Notes: a model not told the origin generated them from the letters alone. Shown: positions 1 through 6,561, counted from the stretch's first letter. The stretch: DNA of 8,294 bases from Rhodoblastus sp052145335 (GCF_052145335.1 NZ_JBKQOU010000276.1:1-8294), one strand, 5' to 3'. Translations and numbers: made by a program.

Positions 1-380
1 GCCTTGATTTCCGCCCAGACGCCTTCCACTCCTTCCGGCGTGCGCTGTTCCGGCACGCCGAACACATGGGGATGGCGGCGGATCATCTTGCTGGTGACGG
101 CTTCGACCACGCCGCCGAAATCGAACAGGTCGCGTTCTTCCGCCATGCGGGCTTGAAAGACCACTTGCAGCAGCAGGTCGCCCAATTCGTCGCGGAGGTC
201 GACGAAATCCTCGCGCTCGATCGCGTCCACCACTTCGCAGGCTTCCTCGATCGCATAGGGCGCGATGCTTTTGAAATCCTGGACCAGATCCCAGGCGCAG
301 CCGGTGTTTGGCGTGCGCAAAGCGGCCATGATGGCCAGCAGGCGGGAAATTTCGCGCGAAGGCTGCATATTCGTGTCCAT
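1..380 (-). CDS. mazG: Nucleoside triphosphate pyrophosphohydrolase MazG, N-terminal part (runs off window)
   Basis: MazG hydrolyses (d)NTPs to NMP and pyrophosphate, acting as a cytosolic house-cleaning and stress-response enzyme. I translated 126 residues from the ATG at 380. They follow E. coli MazG closely from memory: RLLAIMAALR, TGCAWD, then the metal-binding helix signature EEACE (45-49) with ELGD (65-68), followed by LLLQVVFQARMAEE and RRHPHVFG (101-108), ending in VWAEIK. The family is usually about 260 residues, so the second half lies outside the window. The start is uncertain: an in-frame ATG at 368 gives an N-terminus closer to E. coli (MQPSREISRLL), and neither start has a good ribosome binding site. 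The csp terminator lies directly upstream, so mazG needs its own promoter or read-through; I see no clear promoter. Confidence 0.93.
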   Translation of the reverse strand, partial: MDTNMQPSREISRLLAIMAALRTPNTGCAWDLVQDFKSIAPYAIEEACEVVDAIEREDFVDLRDELGDLLLQVVFQARMAEERDLFDFGGVVEAVTSKMIRRHPHVFGVPEQRTPEGVEGVWAEIK

Positions 381-416
381 CCCAAAAGAAAAGAGCAGGG
401 CGCTTCCGCCCTGCTC
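381..416 (-). terminator. Intrinsic terminator of the cold-shock gene
   Basis: A perfect 10-bp GC-rich stem (393-402 pairing with 407-416, loop CTTC on the plus strand) is followed on the minus strand by TTTTCTTTT (384-392). It lies 26 nt after the stop of the cold-shock gene. This is a classical Rho-independent terminator. Its T-tract ends only a few bases before the first possible mazG start codon. Confidence 0.9.
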
Positions 417-442
417 CGAATCAATTCACGGCAGCCAAAAGC

Positions 443-1135
443 TCAGGCGAGCGAAATGGCGACAGCTTCGCGACCCTTCTGGGTGTCGACGACCTTCATC
501 ATCACCGGCTGGCCTTCGGCCAGTTGGGAAATGCCTGCCGCGCCGAGGATCGAGATATGGACGAAAACGTCCTTGCCGCCATCGTTGGCCTGGACGAAGC
601 CAAAGCCCTTGGCGCCGTCGAACCACTTCACCGCGCCTTCGATATCGACGGCGGAGGAAAGGTCTGGAGCGCGGCGCGCCGGCGGACGCGGCGAGTCGAA
701 GGAGCGCTGCGGCGCCCGTTCGGCGGCGCCGGCGGTATCGACTTCCAGCACTCGGGTGACCTGCTGGCCCTTGACGCCATTGGCGACCTGAACCTTCATC
801 TTGGCGCCGGGCGGCACGGATTCAAAGCCGGCAGATTGCAATGCGCCAATATGCAGGAAAGCGTCGCCGCTGCCGTTGGCCAGCTCGACGAAGCCGAAGC
901 CCTTGTCGCCCTTGAACCATTTCACGACGGCGTCGACTGTCGCGCCGCCGCCAGCGGGAGCGGAAGATGGAGAGGCGGAAAAACCGCCTTCGCCGCCGCC
1001 AAAGCCTCCGCCCATGGGCGGACTGCCGAACGGCGCGCGGGGCTGGCGAAACTGGCGCGGGGCGTCATACGGTGAGGGCGCATCATCATCAAATCCGCGC
1101 TTCCTGGGTCCTCGAAAATCTCTACCTTTGCTCAT
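443..1135 (-). CDS. Double cold-shock-domain protein
   Basis: This is a 230-residue nucleic-acid-binding protein with two cold-shock (OB-fold) domains, expected to act as a cytosolic RNA chaperone or antiterminator. CSD1 spans about 67-133 with RNP1 KGFGFV (78-83) and RNP2-like DAFLHI (91-96). CSD2 spans about 165-230 with RNP1 KGFGFV (176-181) and RNP2 VFVHI (190-194). The first 65 residues are low-complexity, rich in R, G and P (RGPRKRG, GGGFGGGEGG), and a second disordered linker rich in R, P and S joins the domains. E. coli CspA-type proteins are about 70 residues with one domain; tandem-CSD proteins are known in alphaproteobacteria. The ATG start is preceded by AGGCGG six to eight bases upstream. 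It is monocistronic, with a strong terminator after the stop. Confidence 0.92.
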   Translation of the reverse strand: MSKGRDFRGPRKRGFDDDAPSPYDAPRQFRQPRAPFGSPPMGGGFGGGEGGFSASPSSAPAGGGATVDAVVKWFKGDKGFGFVELANGSGDAFLHIGALQSAGFESVPPGAKMKVQVANGVKGQQVTRVLEVDTAGAAERAPQRSFDSPRPPARRAPDLSSAVDIEGAVKWFDGAKGFGFVQANDGGKDVFVHISILGAAGISQLAEGQPVMMKVVDTQKGREAVAISLA

Positions 1136-1610
1136 GTCCGCCTATTAATCTCCGACTCATTTCATTCAGGACGCCCGGATCGAAAAACGATCAAGCGTCG
1201 CCATGCTCCCGCGCCAACCGTCTTTGGTCGAGCGGAAACGCTAGCCGATGGTGTGTGATTTTTTTATTCCAAAGCCCGCGCAATAGTCTTTTAGCAGCAA
1301 ATGGGCGGATCTGCTAGATTGTTTGCGGCGGAAAAATGCGCGCAGACTAACGAAAATGCAGGCTTTTGCCGTGAAAAGCCGTTTCGTCACAGCCAATCGC
1401 CCTTGATCGCAGCAGGGTTCACAATTGCGTGAAACGGGCTTGGGGTTGGGCTTGTCGCTGAGGCCCTCGTTTTCACAAAAGCGCCGTCCCGCCGCATGGT
1501 GGAGGCTGACGCTTTAAGAAGACCGCTGCGGGGACTTAATCCGTTGTGGGGGAGCAGCTTCCTCAATCGCAGATTCGCATAATCTATATTATGGAACTTA
1601 AAATCGTGCT
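1136..1610. other. Gene-poor leader region upstream of the cold-shock gene
   Basis: I find no credible gene here. The stretch is more AT-rich than its neighbours, for example the T7 run near 1260, and presumably contains the cold-shock gene's promoter and 5' leader, but I cannot point to a convincing -35/-10 pair. A 7-bp perfect stem, GGCTTTT/AAAAGCC (1361-1367 with 1374-1380, 6-nt loop), and a 5-bp stem GATCG/CGATC near 1179-1193 are the only local structures I noticed. The 104-codon minus-strand frame over 1387-1701 is not a real gene: its upstream part is the methyltransferase relic annotated separately, and the rest has no recognisable content. Confidence 0.5.
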
Positions 1611-1922
1611 GAAATGCGGATGACGCTGAGAGAGTTCCTCCCATAACCGCCAAGGCGCCAAAATCTTGGTCGTGAACACATTTGTCATGGAAAAGGATCA
1701 CGCCGCGTTCGGAAAAATTCGGGACCCAAGTCTCGAAATCATGCTTGATCGCTCCATACGTGCGCAGTCCATCTAAACGCAGGATTCCACTGACCGGTTG
1801 TTGAATGGTTCAAGCGTCTCATCAAACAGGCTTCGCATCATCACGCCAAAAGAGGCAAAATTATTCTGCACGAACGCCTGCAGATTCAGCCAACCATCGT
1901 CGACGTAACATCCGGCGTGCTC
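1611..1922 (-). pseudogene. Relic of a class I SAM-dependent methyltransferase (Methyltransf_24-like)
   Basis: Three consecutive minus-strand frames read as successive parts of one methyltransferase of the type found beside glycosyltransferase genes. Frame one (1922-1776) begins EHAGCY and continues FASFGVMMRSLFDETLEPF, then meets a TAG at 1773-1775. Frame two (1785-1657) gives LRLDGLRTYGAIKHDFETW, then ERGVILFHDKCVHDQDFG. Frame three (1646-1611) gives LWEELSQRHPHF. In intact members, as I remember them, the order is EHAGFY, FDEAL, LHIDGLHTYEAVKHDFETW, RGVVLFHDTNVRERDFGVWRLWEEL, so order and spacing match. There are at least two frameshifts, an in-frame stop, and no N-terminal SAM-binding half or start codon. 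The gene is therefore broken. It could be the residue of a transferred surface-polysaccharide locus. The family assignment rests on memory of the motif, not a search. Confidence 0.78.
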
Positions 1923-2078
1923 AGGCGTCCGCAAACTTCGACATAAATCCGATTTACGTCAGATGCTTCCACGAAATGCCCAGTCCATGAATTTAGCCGT
2001 TTTGTTTGAACGCAATCGACAAGCACAGCCCTCGATGTTCCGCGTTTACGGAGAAGGCGAGAAAGCCCCTGCCCTGAA
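1923..2078. other. Unassigned spacer
   Basis: A 71-codon minus-strand frame crosses this stretch, but it has no ribosome binding site or family resemblance and runs out of frame into the methyltransferase relic. It may be further decayed sequence upstream of that relic; I cannot assign it. Confidence 0.3.
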
Positions 2079-2108
2079 CCAGTCCTTGCGGAGGCCCGCA
2101 AGGACTGG
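2079..2108 (-). terminator. Long perfect stem-loop downstream of the 63-residue gene (terminator-like)
   Basis: A perfect 13-bp stem, CCAGTCCTTGCGG (2079-2091) pairing with CCGCAAGGACTGG (2096-2108), has a 4-nt loop. It starts 14 nt after the stop codon at 2123. A terminator role for the upstream minus-strand gene is the simplest reading, but only two Ts follow the stem on the minus strand, so it may act as an RNA 3'-end stabiliser instead. Confidence 0.55.
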
Positions 2109-2122
2109 GGTTGGCACAGATG

Positions 2123-2314
2123 TTATTTCTTGAATTTCCGCGTCATCATGTCGATGGCGGTCACGGCTTCCGAGGTGTTGAGCCAGTTTTCGGCGCGTTC
2201 CTCGCTCTTGAAATCCTTGCCGAGAAAAACCGGCTCGTCATGATCCGGCAGATGCAGGAAACATCCCCATTTGCCGTCGCCCTTCTCATCGACTGTCACC
2301 TTGCTCTCCGCCAT
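2123..2314 (-). CDS. Conserved hypothetical small protein, 63 aa
   Basis: A soluble, charged 63-residue protein with no signal peptide or membrane segment. It opens MAESKVTVDEKGDGKWG, has the central motif EPVFLGKDFKSEERAENWL, and ends in a basic tail, RKFKK. I recall near-identical short hypotheticals in Hyphomicrobiales genomes, but no function is known to me. The frame is open to 2350, but the start at 2314 is preferred: GGAGG lies seven bases upstream of this ATG, and the extra 12 residues of the longer version look like translated leader. It stands alone between the dioxygenase gene and a long stem-loop, 144 bp from its upstream neighbour. Confidence 0.8.
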   Translation of the reverse strand: MAESKVTVDEKGDGKWGCFLHLPDHDEPVFLGKDFKSEERAENWLNTSEAVTAIDMMTRKFKK

Positions 2315-2458
2315 GCATTGCCCTCCGAATGGGATTGTCCGACGCAGCATCTATGTCCGCTTTCGGCGGAGCAAAGCTGCGCCGGGCGAAAAGCAAGCGG
2401 CGCGCCAAATTAGATGAAACGTCCACCGAGCTTTCGCTGATCGCCCTGCTATTGGGGC

Positions 2459-3493
2459 TCAGGCCAGCGCGCCGCCTTCGCGTTTCCACGCGATGATGCC
2501 GCCCTCGATGTGGCGGGCGCCGGTGAGGCCGGCGTCCTGCGCCGCCTGTACCGCCATAGCCGAACGCTCACCGGCGGCGCAATAAAACAACAATGTCTTG
2601 CCTGGCTCCGAGCCGAGCACATGCAACACGCCGCTCGGGGAAATATTCTCCTGCAGGTCGTGATAGGACAGGTGCAGGGCGCCGGGGATTTCGCCGTGGC
2701 GCTCGCGCTCCTGTTTTTCGCGCAGATCGATCAGAGCCACGTCCGGCCGGCCGATCAGCGCCCTGGCCTGTTGCGGCGAAAAAGCCCAGCCGCGCCGGGC
2801 GATCTGCTCCTGCGCCAGACCCTGATGGACATTGGCGGGCACCGCGACATCCATCATTTTCGGATTGGGCAGGCGCAGGCTATTCATCAGTTCGACATAT
2901 TCGTCGACGGATTTGACTTGCAGGCGCGGATTATAGGCGCGCTCCTCGCCGATGGTGCTGACAGTGTCGCCTTTGTAGTCATGGGCGGGAAAGACCAGCG
3001 TTTCGTCCGGCAGCTTTAAAAGACGCCCGAATAGCGATTCATATTGCATTCGGGGATCGCCGTTCTGGAAATCGGTCCGACCTGTCCCCCGGATGAGCAA
3101 GGTGTCGCCGGTGAAGACGCGGTCGCCAAGCAGGAAACTATACGAATCATCGGTGTGTCCCGGTGTGTAGATCACATCGAGGCCGATTCCCTCGATCTCC
3201 AGCAGATCGCCGTCGGTCACGCGGATCGACACGACGTCGACCTTGCTTTGCTCGCCCATCACCGTGATGCAATGGGTGCGATCCCGCAGCGCGCCGAGGC
3301 CGGTGATGTGATCGGCGTGAAGATGGGTGTCCACTGCCTTGACCAGATGGACGTCGAGTTCCTTCATCAATTGCAGGTAGCGATCGACCTTCTCCAACAC
3401 CGGATCGATGATCAGGGCCTCGCCGCCGCGCCGGCTGGCCAGCAGGTAGGAGTAAGTCGACGAGACCGGCTCGAACAGCTGCCGAAAGATCAT
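2459..3493 (-). CDS. Persulfide dioxygenase-rhodanese fusion (ETHE1-type)
   Basis: A 344-residue fusion. Residues 1 to about 235 form an ETHE1-type metallo-beta-lactamase domain, which oxidises glutathione persulfide to sulfite with O2 at a mononuclear iron. The signature THLHADH (56-62), PGHT with H113, FTGD with D130 and PAHDY (H171) are present. By homology H57, H113 and D130 are the iron ligands, and IRGTGRTDFQ is the ETHE1 hallmark. Residues from about 240 to 344 are a single rhodanese domain with the active loop CAAGERS, catalytic Cys305. Similar dioxygenase-rhodanese fusions are known (Burkholderia PRF, staphylococcal CstB relatives), in which the rhodanese domain exchanges sulfane sulfur between thiosulfate and glutathione persulfide. 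The protein is cytosolic, with no signal peptide. The start ATG has only a weak GAGAG very close by. It follows a peroxiredoxin gene after 107 bp; no BigR or FisR regulator gene is in view. Confidence 0.93.
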   Translation of the reverse strand: MIFRQLFEPVSSTYSYLLASRRGGEALIIDPVLEKVDRYLQLMKELDVHLVKAVDTHLHADHITGLGALRDRTHCITVMGEQSKVDVVSIRVTDGDLLEIEGIGLDVIYTPGHTDDSYSFLLGDRVFTGDTLLIRGTGRTDFQNGDPRMQYESLFGRLLKLPDETLVFPAHDYKGDTVSTIGEERAYNPRLQVKSVDEYVELMNSLRLPNPKMMDVAVPANVHQGLAQEQIARRGWAFSPQQARALIGRPDVALIDLREKQERERHGEIPGALHLSYHDLQENISPSGVLHVLGSEPGKTLLFYCAAGERSAMAVQAAQDAGLTGARHIEGGIIAWKREGGALA

Positions 3494-3600
3494 GGCTCTC
3501 GCGCCCCACGCGCAAATTGAGGATCATGCGCCATGCCCCGGCGCAAACGCCGGAGCAAATAGGTTCACTTGAGTCCTAAACGGACGAAAGCTTTTTCCGT
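3494..3600. other. Spacer between peroxiredoxin and dioxygenase genes with two weak stems
   Basis: Contains a 6-bp stem CCGGCG/CGCCGG (3538-3543 with 3548-3553, loop CAAA on plus) and a weaker stem AACGGA/TCCGTT just after the peroxiredoxin stop. Neither is followed by a proper T-tract on the minus strand, so co-transcription of the two genes is possible but unproven. Confidence 0.35.
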
Positions 3601-4263
3601 TCAACCGTTGGGCTGGGCGACCACGCGCAGATAGGGCTTCACGGTCTTCCACCCGTCGGGATATTTCACTTTCGCGGCTTCGTCGGAAACCGACGGCGGG
3701 ATGATGACATCTTCGCCCGGCTTCCAGTTGACCGGCGTGGCGACGACATGTTTGGCGGTCAGCTGGACGGAATCGAGCAGGCGCAGCACTTCATCGAAAT
3801 TGCGGCCGGTGGTCATCGGATAGGTGAGCGAAGCCTTGATCTTCTTGTCCGGGCCAATGAGGAAGACCGAACGCACGGTGGCGTTGTCGGCGGCGGTGCG
3901 GCCGCCGGCTTCGCCATGGGCTTCTTCCGGCAGCATGTCATAGAGCTTGGCGACCTTGAGGTCCGTGTCGCCGATCATCGGATAGGTGACGGCGTGGCCC
4001 TGGGTCTCCTCGATATCCTTGGCCCAGCGCTCGTGATTGTCGACCGGATCGACGCTCAGGCCGATGATCTTGGTGTTGCGCTTTTCGAACTCCGGCAGCA
4101 GGCCGGCCATATAGCCGAGTTCGGTGGTGCAGACCGGGGTGAAATCCTTGGGATGGCTGAACAGGATGACCCAGCTGGAGCCGATCCAGTCGTGAAAGTT
4201 GATCGGGCCCTGGGTGGTCTGCGCGGTGAAATTCGGAGCTTCGGAGTTGATTCTGAGCGACAT
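3601..4263 (-). CDS. 1-Cys peroxiredoxin (Prx6 type)
   Basis: A 220-residue thiol peroxidase that reduces H2O2 and organic hydroperoxides in the cytosol. The active-site motif HPKDFTPVCTTELG places the peroxidatic Cys at residue 45 within PxxxTxxC (P38, T42, C45). There is no other cysteine in the protein, so no resolving Cys exists and an external thiol such as glutathione must reduce the sulfenate. The long C-terminal arm, including YPMTTGRNFDEVLRLLDSVQ and PVNWKPGEDVIIPP, is typical of Prx6 rather than AhpC. The frame is open to 4308, but the start at 4263 is chosen because AGGAGG lies nine bases upstream and family members begin with a short MSLRI-like N-terminus. Neighbours are the persulfide dioxygenase downstream and a pseudogene plus guaA upstream. 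Confidence 0.94.
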   Translation of the reverse strand: MSLRINSEAPNFTAQTTQGPINFHDWIGSSWVILFSHPKDFTPVCTTELGYMAGLLPEFEKRNTKIIGLSVDPVDNHERWAKDIEETQGHAVTYPMIGDTDLKVAKLYDMLPEEAHGEAGGRTAADNATVRSVFLIGPDKKIKASLTYPMTTGRNFDEVLRLLDSVQLTAKHVVATPVNWKPGEDVIIPPSVSDEAAKVKYPDGWKTVKPYLRVVAQPNG

Positions 4264-4359
4264 CGCGATTTCCCTCCTCCCAAGTCGCAGCGCAGCCGGC
4301 GCCCCCACGCTGGACGAGTAAATCTATCCTTCAGGTTGCACGCCGGAACGAGAAACTTA

Positions 4360-4558
4360 CCATGAATCGGGGCTGCTTTCATGCGCGGTCAGAACAGCTG
4401 ATCCGATACTTTCCGTCAGCGCCTCAAAGCCGCAACCAGCTTGCCGATCCGGCGTTGTCGCACTTCTGTGCTTCGGGGCCCAGGGCCTGCATGACTTCGG
4501 CGGGGACTTCGACAGCAGTGGCGTTTCCAGAGGGAATGACCGTAACTTGAAACTTCAA
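4360..4558 (-). pseudogene. Decayed DUF1905/OmdA-type small protein gene downstream of guaA
   Basis: A TTG at 4558, with a GGGAG ribosome-binding-like run about ten bases upstream next to the guaA stop, opens a 44-codon frame: LKFQVTVIPSGNATAVEV, then PAEVMQALGPEAQ. This resembles the N-terminus of DUF1905 proteins (FRATIEPSGKTATGIEVPAEVVEALG in members I remember). The frame then loses resemblance and stops at 4424-4426. In another frame, FEALTES (4428-4408) matches the start of the C-terminal YdeI/OmdA-type segment (AFDALSxSHRREY), after which similarity fades to a TAA near 4360. The middle of the domain, roughly 60 to 70 residues, is missing. I read this as a gene gutted by an internal deletion and frameshift. 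An alternative is a short peptide expressed from the remaining N-terminal frame. The family call is from memory. Confidence 0.68.
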
Positions 4559-4571
4559 ATCGCGATCTCCC

Positions 4572-6164
4572 TCATTCCCACTCGATCGTCCCCGGCGGCT
4601 TGGACGTCACGTCATAGACCACGCGGTTGACGCCCTTGACCTCGTTGATGATGCGGGTCGCGGCGCGGCCGAGGAAGGCCATGTCGTAGGGATAAAAATC
4701 CGCCGTCATGCCGTCCACCGAGGTCACGGCGCGCAAGGCGCAGACGTGGTCGTAGGTGCGCCCATCACCCATCACGCCGACGGTGCGCACCGGCAGCAGC
4801 ACGGCGAAAGCCTGCCAGATCTTGTCATAAAGCCCGGCCTTGCGTATTTCGTCGAGATAGACCGCGTCGGCCTTGCGCAGGATTTCGAGCTTTTCGCGGG
4901 TGATGCCGCCGGGGCAGCGGATAGCGAGGCCGGGACCGGGGAAAGGATGGCGGCCGACAAAAGCTTCCGGCAAGCCGAGTTCGCGTCCCAGCACCCGCAC
5001 TTCGTCCTTGAACAATTCGCGCAAAGGCTCGACCAGTTTCATGTTCATGCGCGCGGGCAGGCCGCCGACATTATGGTGGCTCTTGATCGTCACCGAGGGG
5101 CCGCCGGTGAAGGAGACGCTTTCGATCACGTCGGGATATAGCGTGCCCTGGGCGAGAAATTCCGGCGCCCCGCGCCCGTCGGCGGCGATTTTTTTCGCTT
5201 CCGCCTCAAAGGTCTCGATGAACAGCCGGCCGATGGTCTTGCGCTTGGTTTCCGGGTCCGCCTCGCCCTCCAACGCCGAAATGAACAGGTCTTCCGCTTG
5301 CACATGGACCAGCGGGATATTGTAATGGTCGCGGAACAGGGTGACGACTTCTCCCGCTTCGCCCTGTCGCAGCAGGCCGTGATCGACGAAGACGCAGGTG
5401 AGGTTTTCGCCGATGGCCTCGTGGATCAGCACGGCGGCGACAGCCGAGTCGACGCCGCCGGAGAGGCCGCAGAGAACCCGCCCCTGCCCGACCCGTTCGC
5501 GGATGGCCTTGACGGCTTCGCCGCGAAAGGCCGCCATGGTCCAGTCGGACTTCAGTCCGGCGACCTTGTGGACGAAATTGGCGAGGAGCCTGGCGCCGTC
5601 CGGCGTATGCGCCACTTCGGGGTGAAACTGGGTGGTGAATATCCGGCGCTTTTCGTCCGAGGCGACGGCGAAGGGGGCGTTTTCGCTGCGCGCCTTGACG
5701 GTGAAACCTTCCGGCAGATTTGTGACGCGGTCGCCGTGGCTCATCCACACCTGATAGGAGCCGCCAATGCTCCAGACGCCGTCGAACAGCGCCGAGTCTT
5801 CGATGATTTCCACATTGGCGCGGCCGAATTCCGCGTGATGACCGCCTTCCACCGCGCCGCCAAGCTGCTCGGCTATGGTCTGCTGGCCATAGCAGATGGC
5901 GAGGATCGGCACGCCGGCGTCGAAGATTTTTTGCGGCGCGCGAGGAGAATTGGGCTCCGTCACCGAGGCGGGGCCGCCAGAGAGTATCACGGCCTTGGGC
6001 TGGATCTGGTCGAAGGCTTTTTCGGCAGACTGGAAAGGCGCGATTTCGCAATAGACCCCCGCCTCGCGCACCCGCCGCGCGATCAACTGCGTCACTTGCG
6101 AGCCAAAATCGACGATCAATACCTTGTCGTGATGCTGGCGGATTTCTTCGTGCAAATCTTTCAT
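4572..6164 (-). CDS. guaA: GMP synthase (glutamine-hydrolysing)
   Basis: GuaA converts XMP, ATP and glutamine to GMP, the last step of guanine nucleotide synthesis, in the cytosol. The 530-residue length is normal. The N-terminal class I glutamine amidotransferase domain (about 13-200) has SGGPASV (62-68), the nucleophile C91 in AICYGQQ and the H181/E183 pair in FHPEVAHT. The ATP pyrophosphatase domain has the PP-loop SGGVDS (235-240). The C-terminal dimerisation and XMP-binding domain follows, with RHPFPGPGLAIR and the family's typical end KPPGTIEWE. The ATG is preceded by AGGACAGG, giving a modest ribosome binding site. The gene sits alone after a 397-bp spacer, so it likely has its own promoter; a 14-bp palindrome lies in its leader. 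The DUF1905 relic starts 14 nt past its stop. Confidence 0.98.
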   Translation of the reverse strand: MKDLHEEIRQHHDKVLIVDFGSQVTQLIARRVREAGVYCEIAPFQSAEKAFDQIQPKAVILSGGPASVTEPNSPRAPQKIFDAGVPILAICYGQQTIAEQLGGAVEGGHHAEFGRANVEIIEDSALFDGVWSIGGSYQVWMSHGDRVTNLPEGFTVKARSENAPFAVASDEKRRIFTTQFHPEVAHTPDGARLLANFVHKVAGLKSDWTMAAFRGEAVKAIRERVGQGRVLCGLSGGVDSAVAAVLIHEAIGENLTCVFVDHGLLRQGEAGEVVTLFRDHYNIPLVHVQAEDLFISALEGEADPETKRKTIGRLFIETFEAEAKKIAADGRGAPEFLAQGTLYPDVIESVSFTGGPSVTIKSHHNVGGLPARMNMKLVEPLRELFKDEVRVLGRELGLPEAFVGRHPFPGPGLAIRCPGGITREKLEILRKADAVYLDEIRKAGLYDKIWQAFAVLLPVRTVGVMGDGRTYDHVCALRAVTSVDGMTADFYPYDMAFLGRAATRIINEVKGVNRVVYDVTSKPPGTIEWE

Positions 6165-6178
6165 GGCGGCCTGTCCTG

Positions 6179-6192
6179 TCGAAGCGCTTCGA
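6179..6192. promoter_or_regulatory. 14-bp perfect palindrome in the guaA leader
   Basis: TCGAAGCGCTTCGA reads identically on both strands and ends 14 bp before the guaA start codon. Such a site could be an operator or a small mRNA hairpin near the ribosome binding site. One 14-bp palindrome per 8 kb is not far from chance, so the role is a guess. Confidence 0.25.
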
Positions 6193-6317
6193 TAAGGTAT
6201 GTGCCGGGGCGAGGCAAGGCGATGCGGTCGCGGACCCCAAGAAGGAGCGGGATGGCGCGAGTTTGAGTGCGCGGAGATTAGATCCCTTGCGGCCGACCAC
6301 TTACGTAGTTTTTTTTC

Positions 6318-6561
6318 TCACGTTCCCTCCAAAGGCTTGATGACAACCCCAAATCCTTCGATTAACGTACCGCCGCTATCCCAAGGGATAGTCGCAGCCG
6401 GAAAATCGGCGCGTGCTTGCAGTCCAAGTCGCGGGAGGACGTTTTTCGTATCGAATTGCCGGGAGGCGCTGGGGAGTGGACCGTATTCGGCTTCTTCGAT
6501 GCGAGATGGGACAAGGCGAGGCAGAGCGGAAAGATCAAAAGGTCTTTCCGCTCTTTCAATT
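6318..6561 (-). other. Start-less open frame after tgt; unassigned
   Basis: A minus-strand frame stays open for about 80 codons past the tgt stop, in a different frame from tgt, and ends at TGA 6318-6320. It reads IERAERPFDLSALPRLVP, then AEYGPLPSASRQFDTKNVLP and DSGGTLIEGFGVVIKPLEGT at its end. It contains no ATG or GTG and only one late TTG, and no ribosome binding site, so it is not a gene as it stands. It may be the 3' piece of a decayed gene, part of an interspersed repeat, or chance openness. An inverted repeat CTATCCC/GGGATAG (6376-6391) lies inside it. I do not recognise the family. Confidence 0.3.
6523..6554 (-). terminator. 12-bp stem-loop just after the tgt stop (terminator-like)
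   Basis: AGAGCGGAAAGA (6523-6534) pairs perfectly with TCTTTCCGCTCT (6543-6554) around an 8-nt loop, beginning seven bases after the tgt stop codon. Position and strength suit a terminator or 3'-end stabiliser for tgt. The minus-strand sequence after the stem is GCCTCGCC, without a T-tract, so Rho-independent termination is uncertain. Confidence 0.55.

Noticed and set aside
1387..1701. 104-codon minus-strand frame as a small gene
   Set aside because: Its start is internal to the methyltransferase relic (ILFHDK is part of that motif) and the rest has no recognisable content or ribosome binding site.
2286..2489. 67-codon minus-strand frame overlapping the dioxygenase stop and the 63-residue gene
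   Set aside because: It overlaps both neighbours out of frame, while the 63-residue gene has a proper GGAGG site and conserved-looking sequence.
2510..3520. Two plus-strand frames opposite the dioxygenase-rhodanese gene
   Set aside because: They are complements of the confirmed minus-strand domains, with His/Asp-rich shadow composition and no start signals.
5298..6266. Long plus-strand open frame of 322 codons across guaA
   Set aside because: It lies antisense to the unmistakable guaA gene, is rich in low-information residues typical of GC-driven shadows, and has no ribosome binding site.
6268..6302. Possible tRNA 3' end reading ...GCGGCCGACCA
   Set aside because: The preceding 17 bases do not pair as a T-arm and no matching 5' acceptor, D-arm or anticodon arm is found upstream.
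6309..6316. T8 run on the plus strand as a terminator
   Set aside because: No stable stem precedes it on the plus strand and there is no plus-strand gene to terminate.
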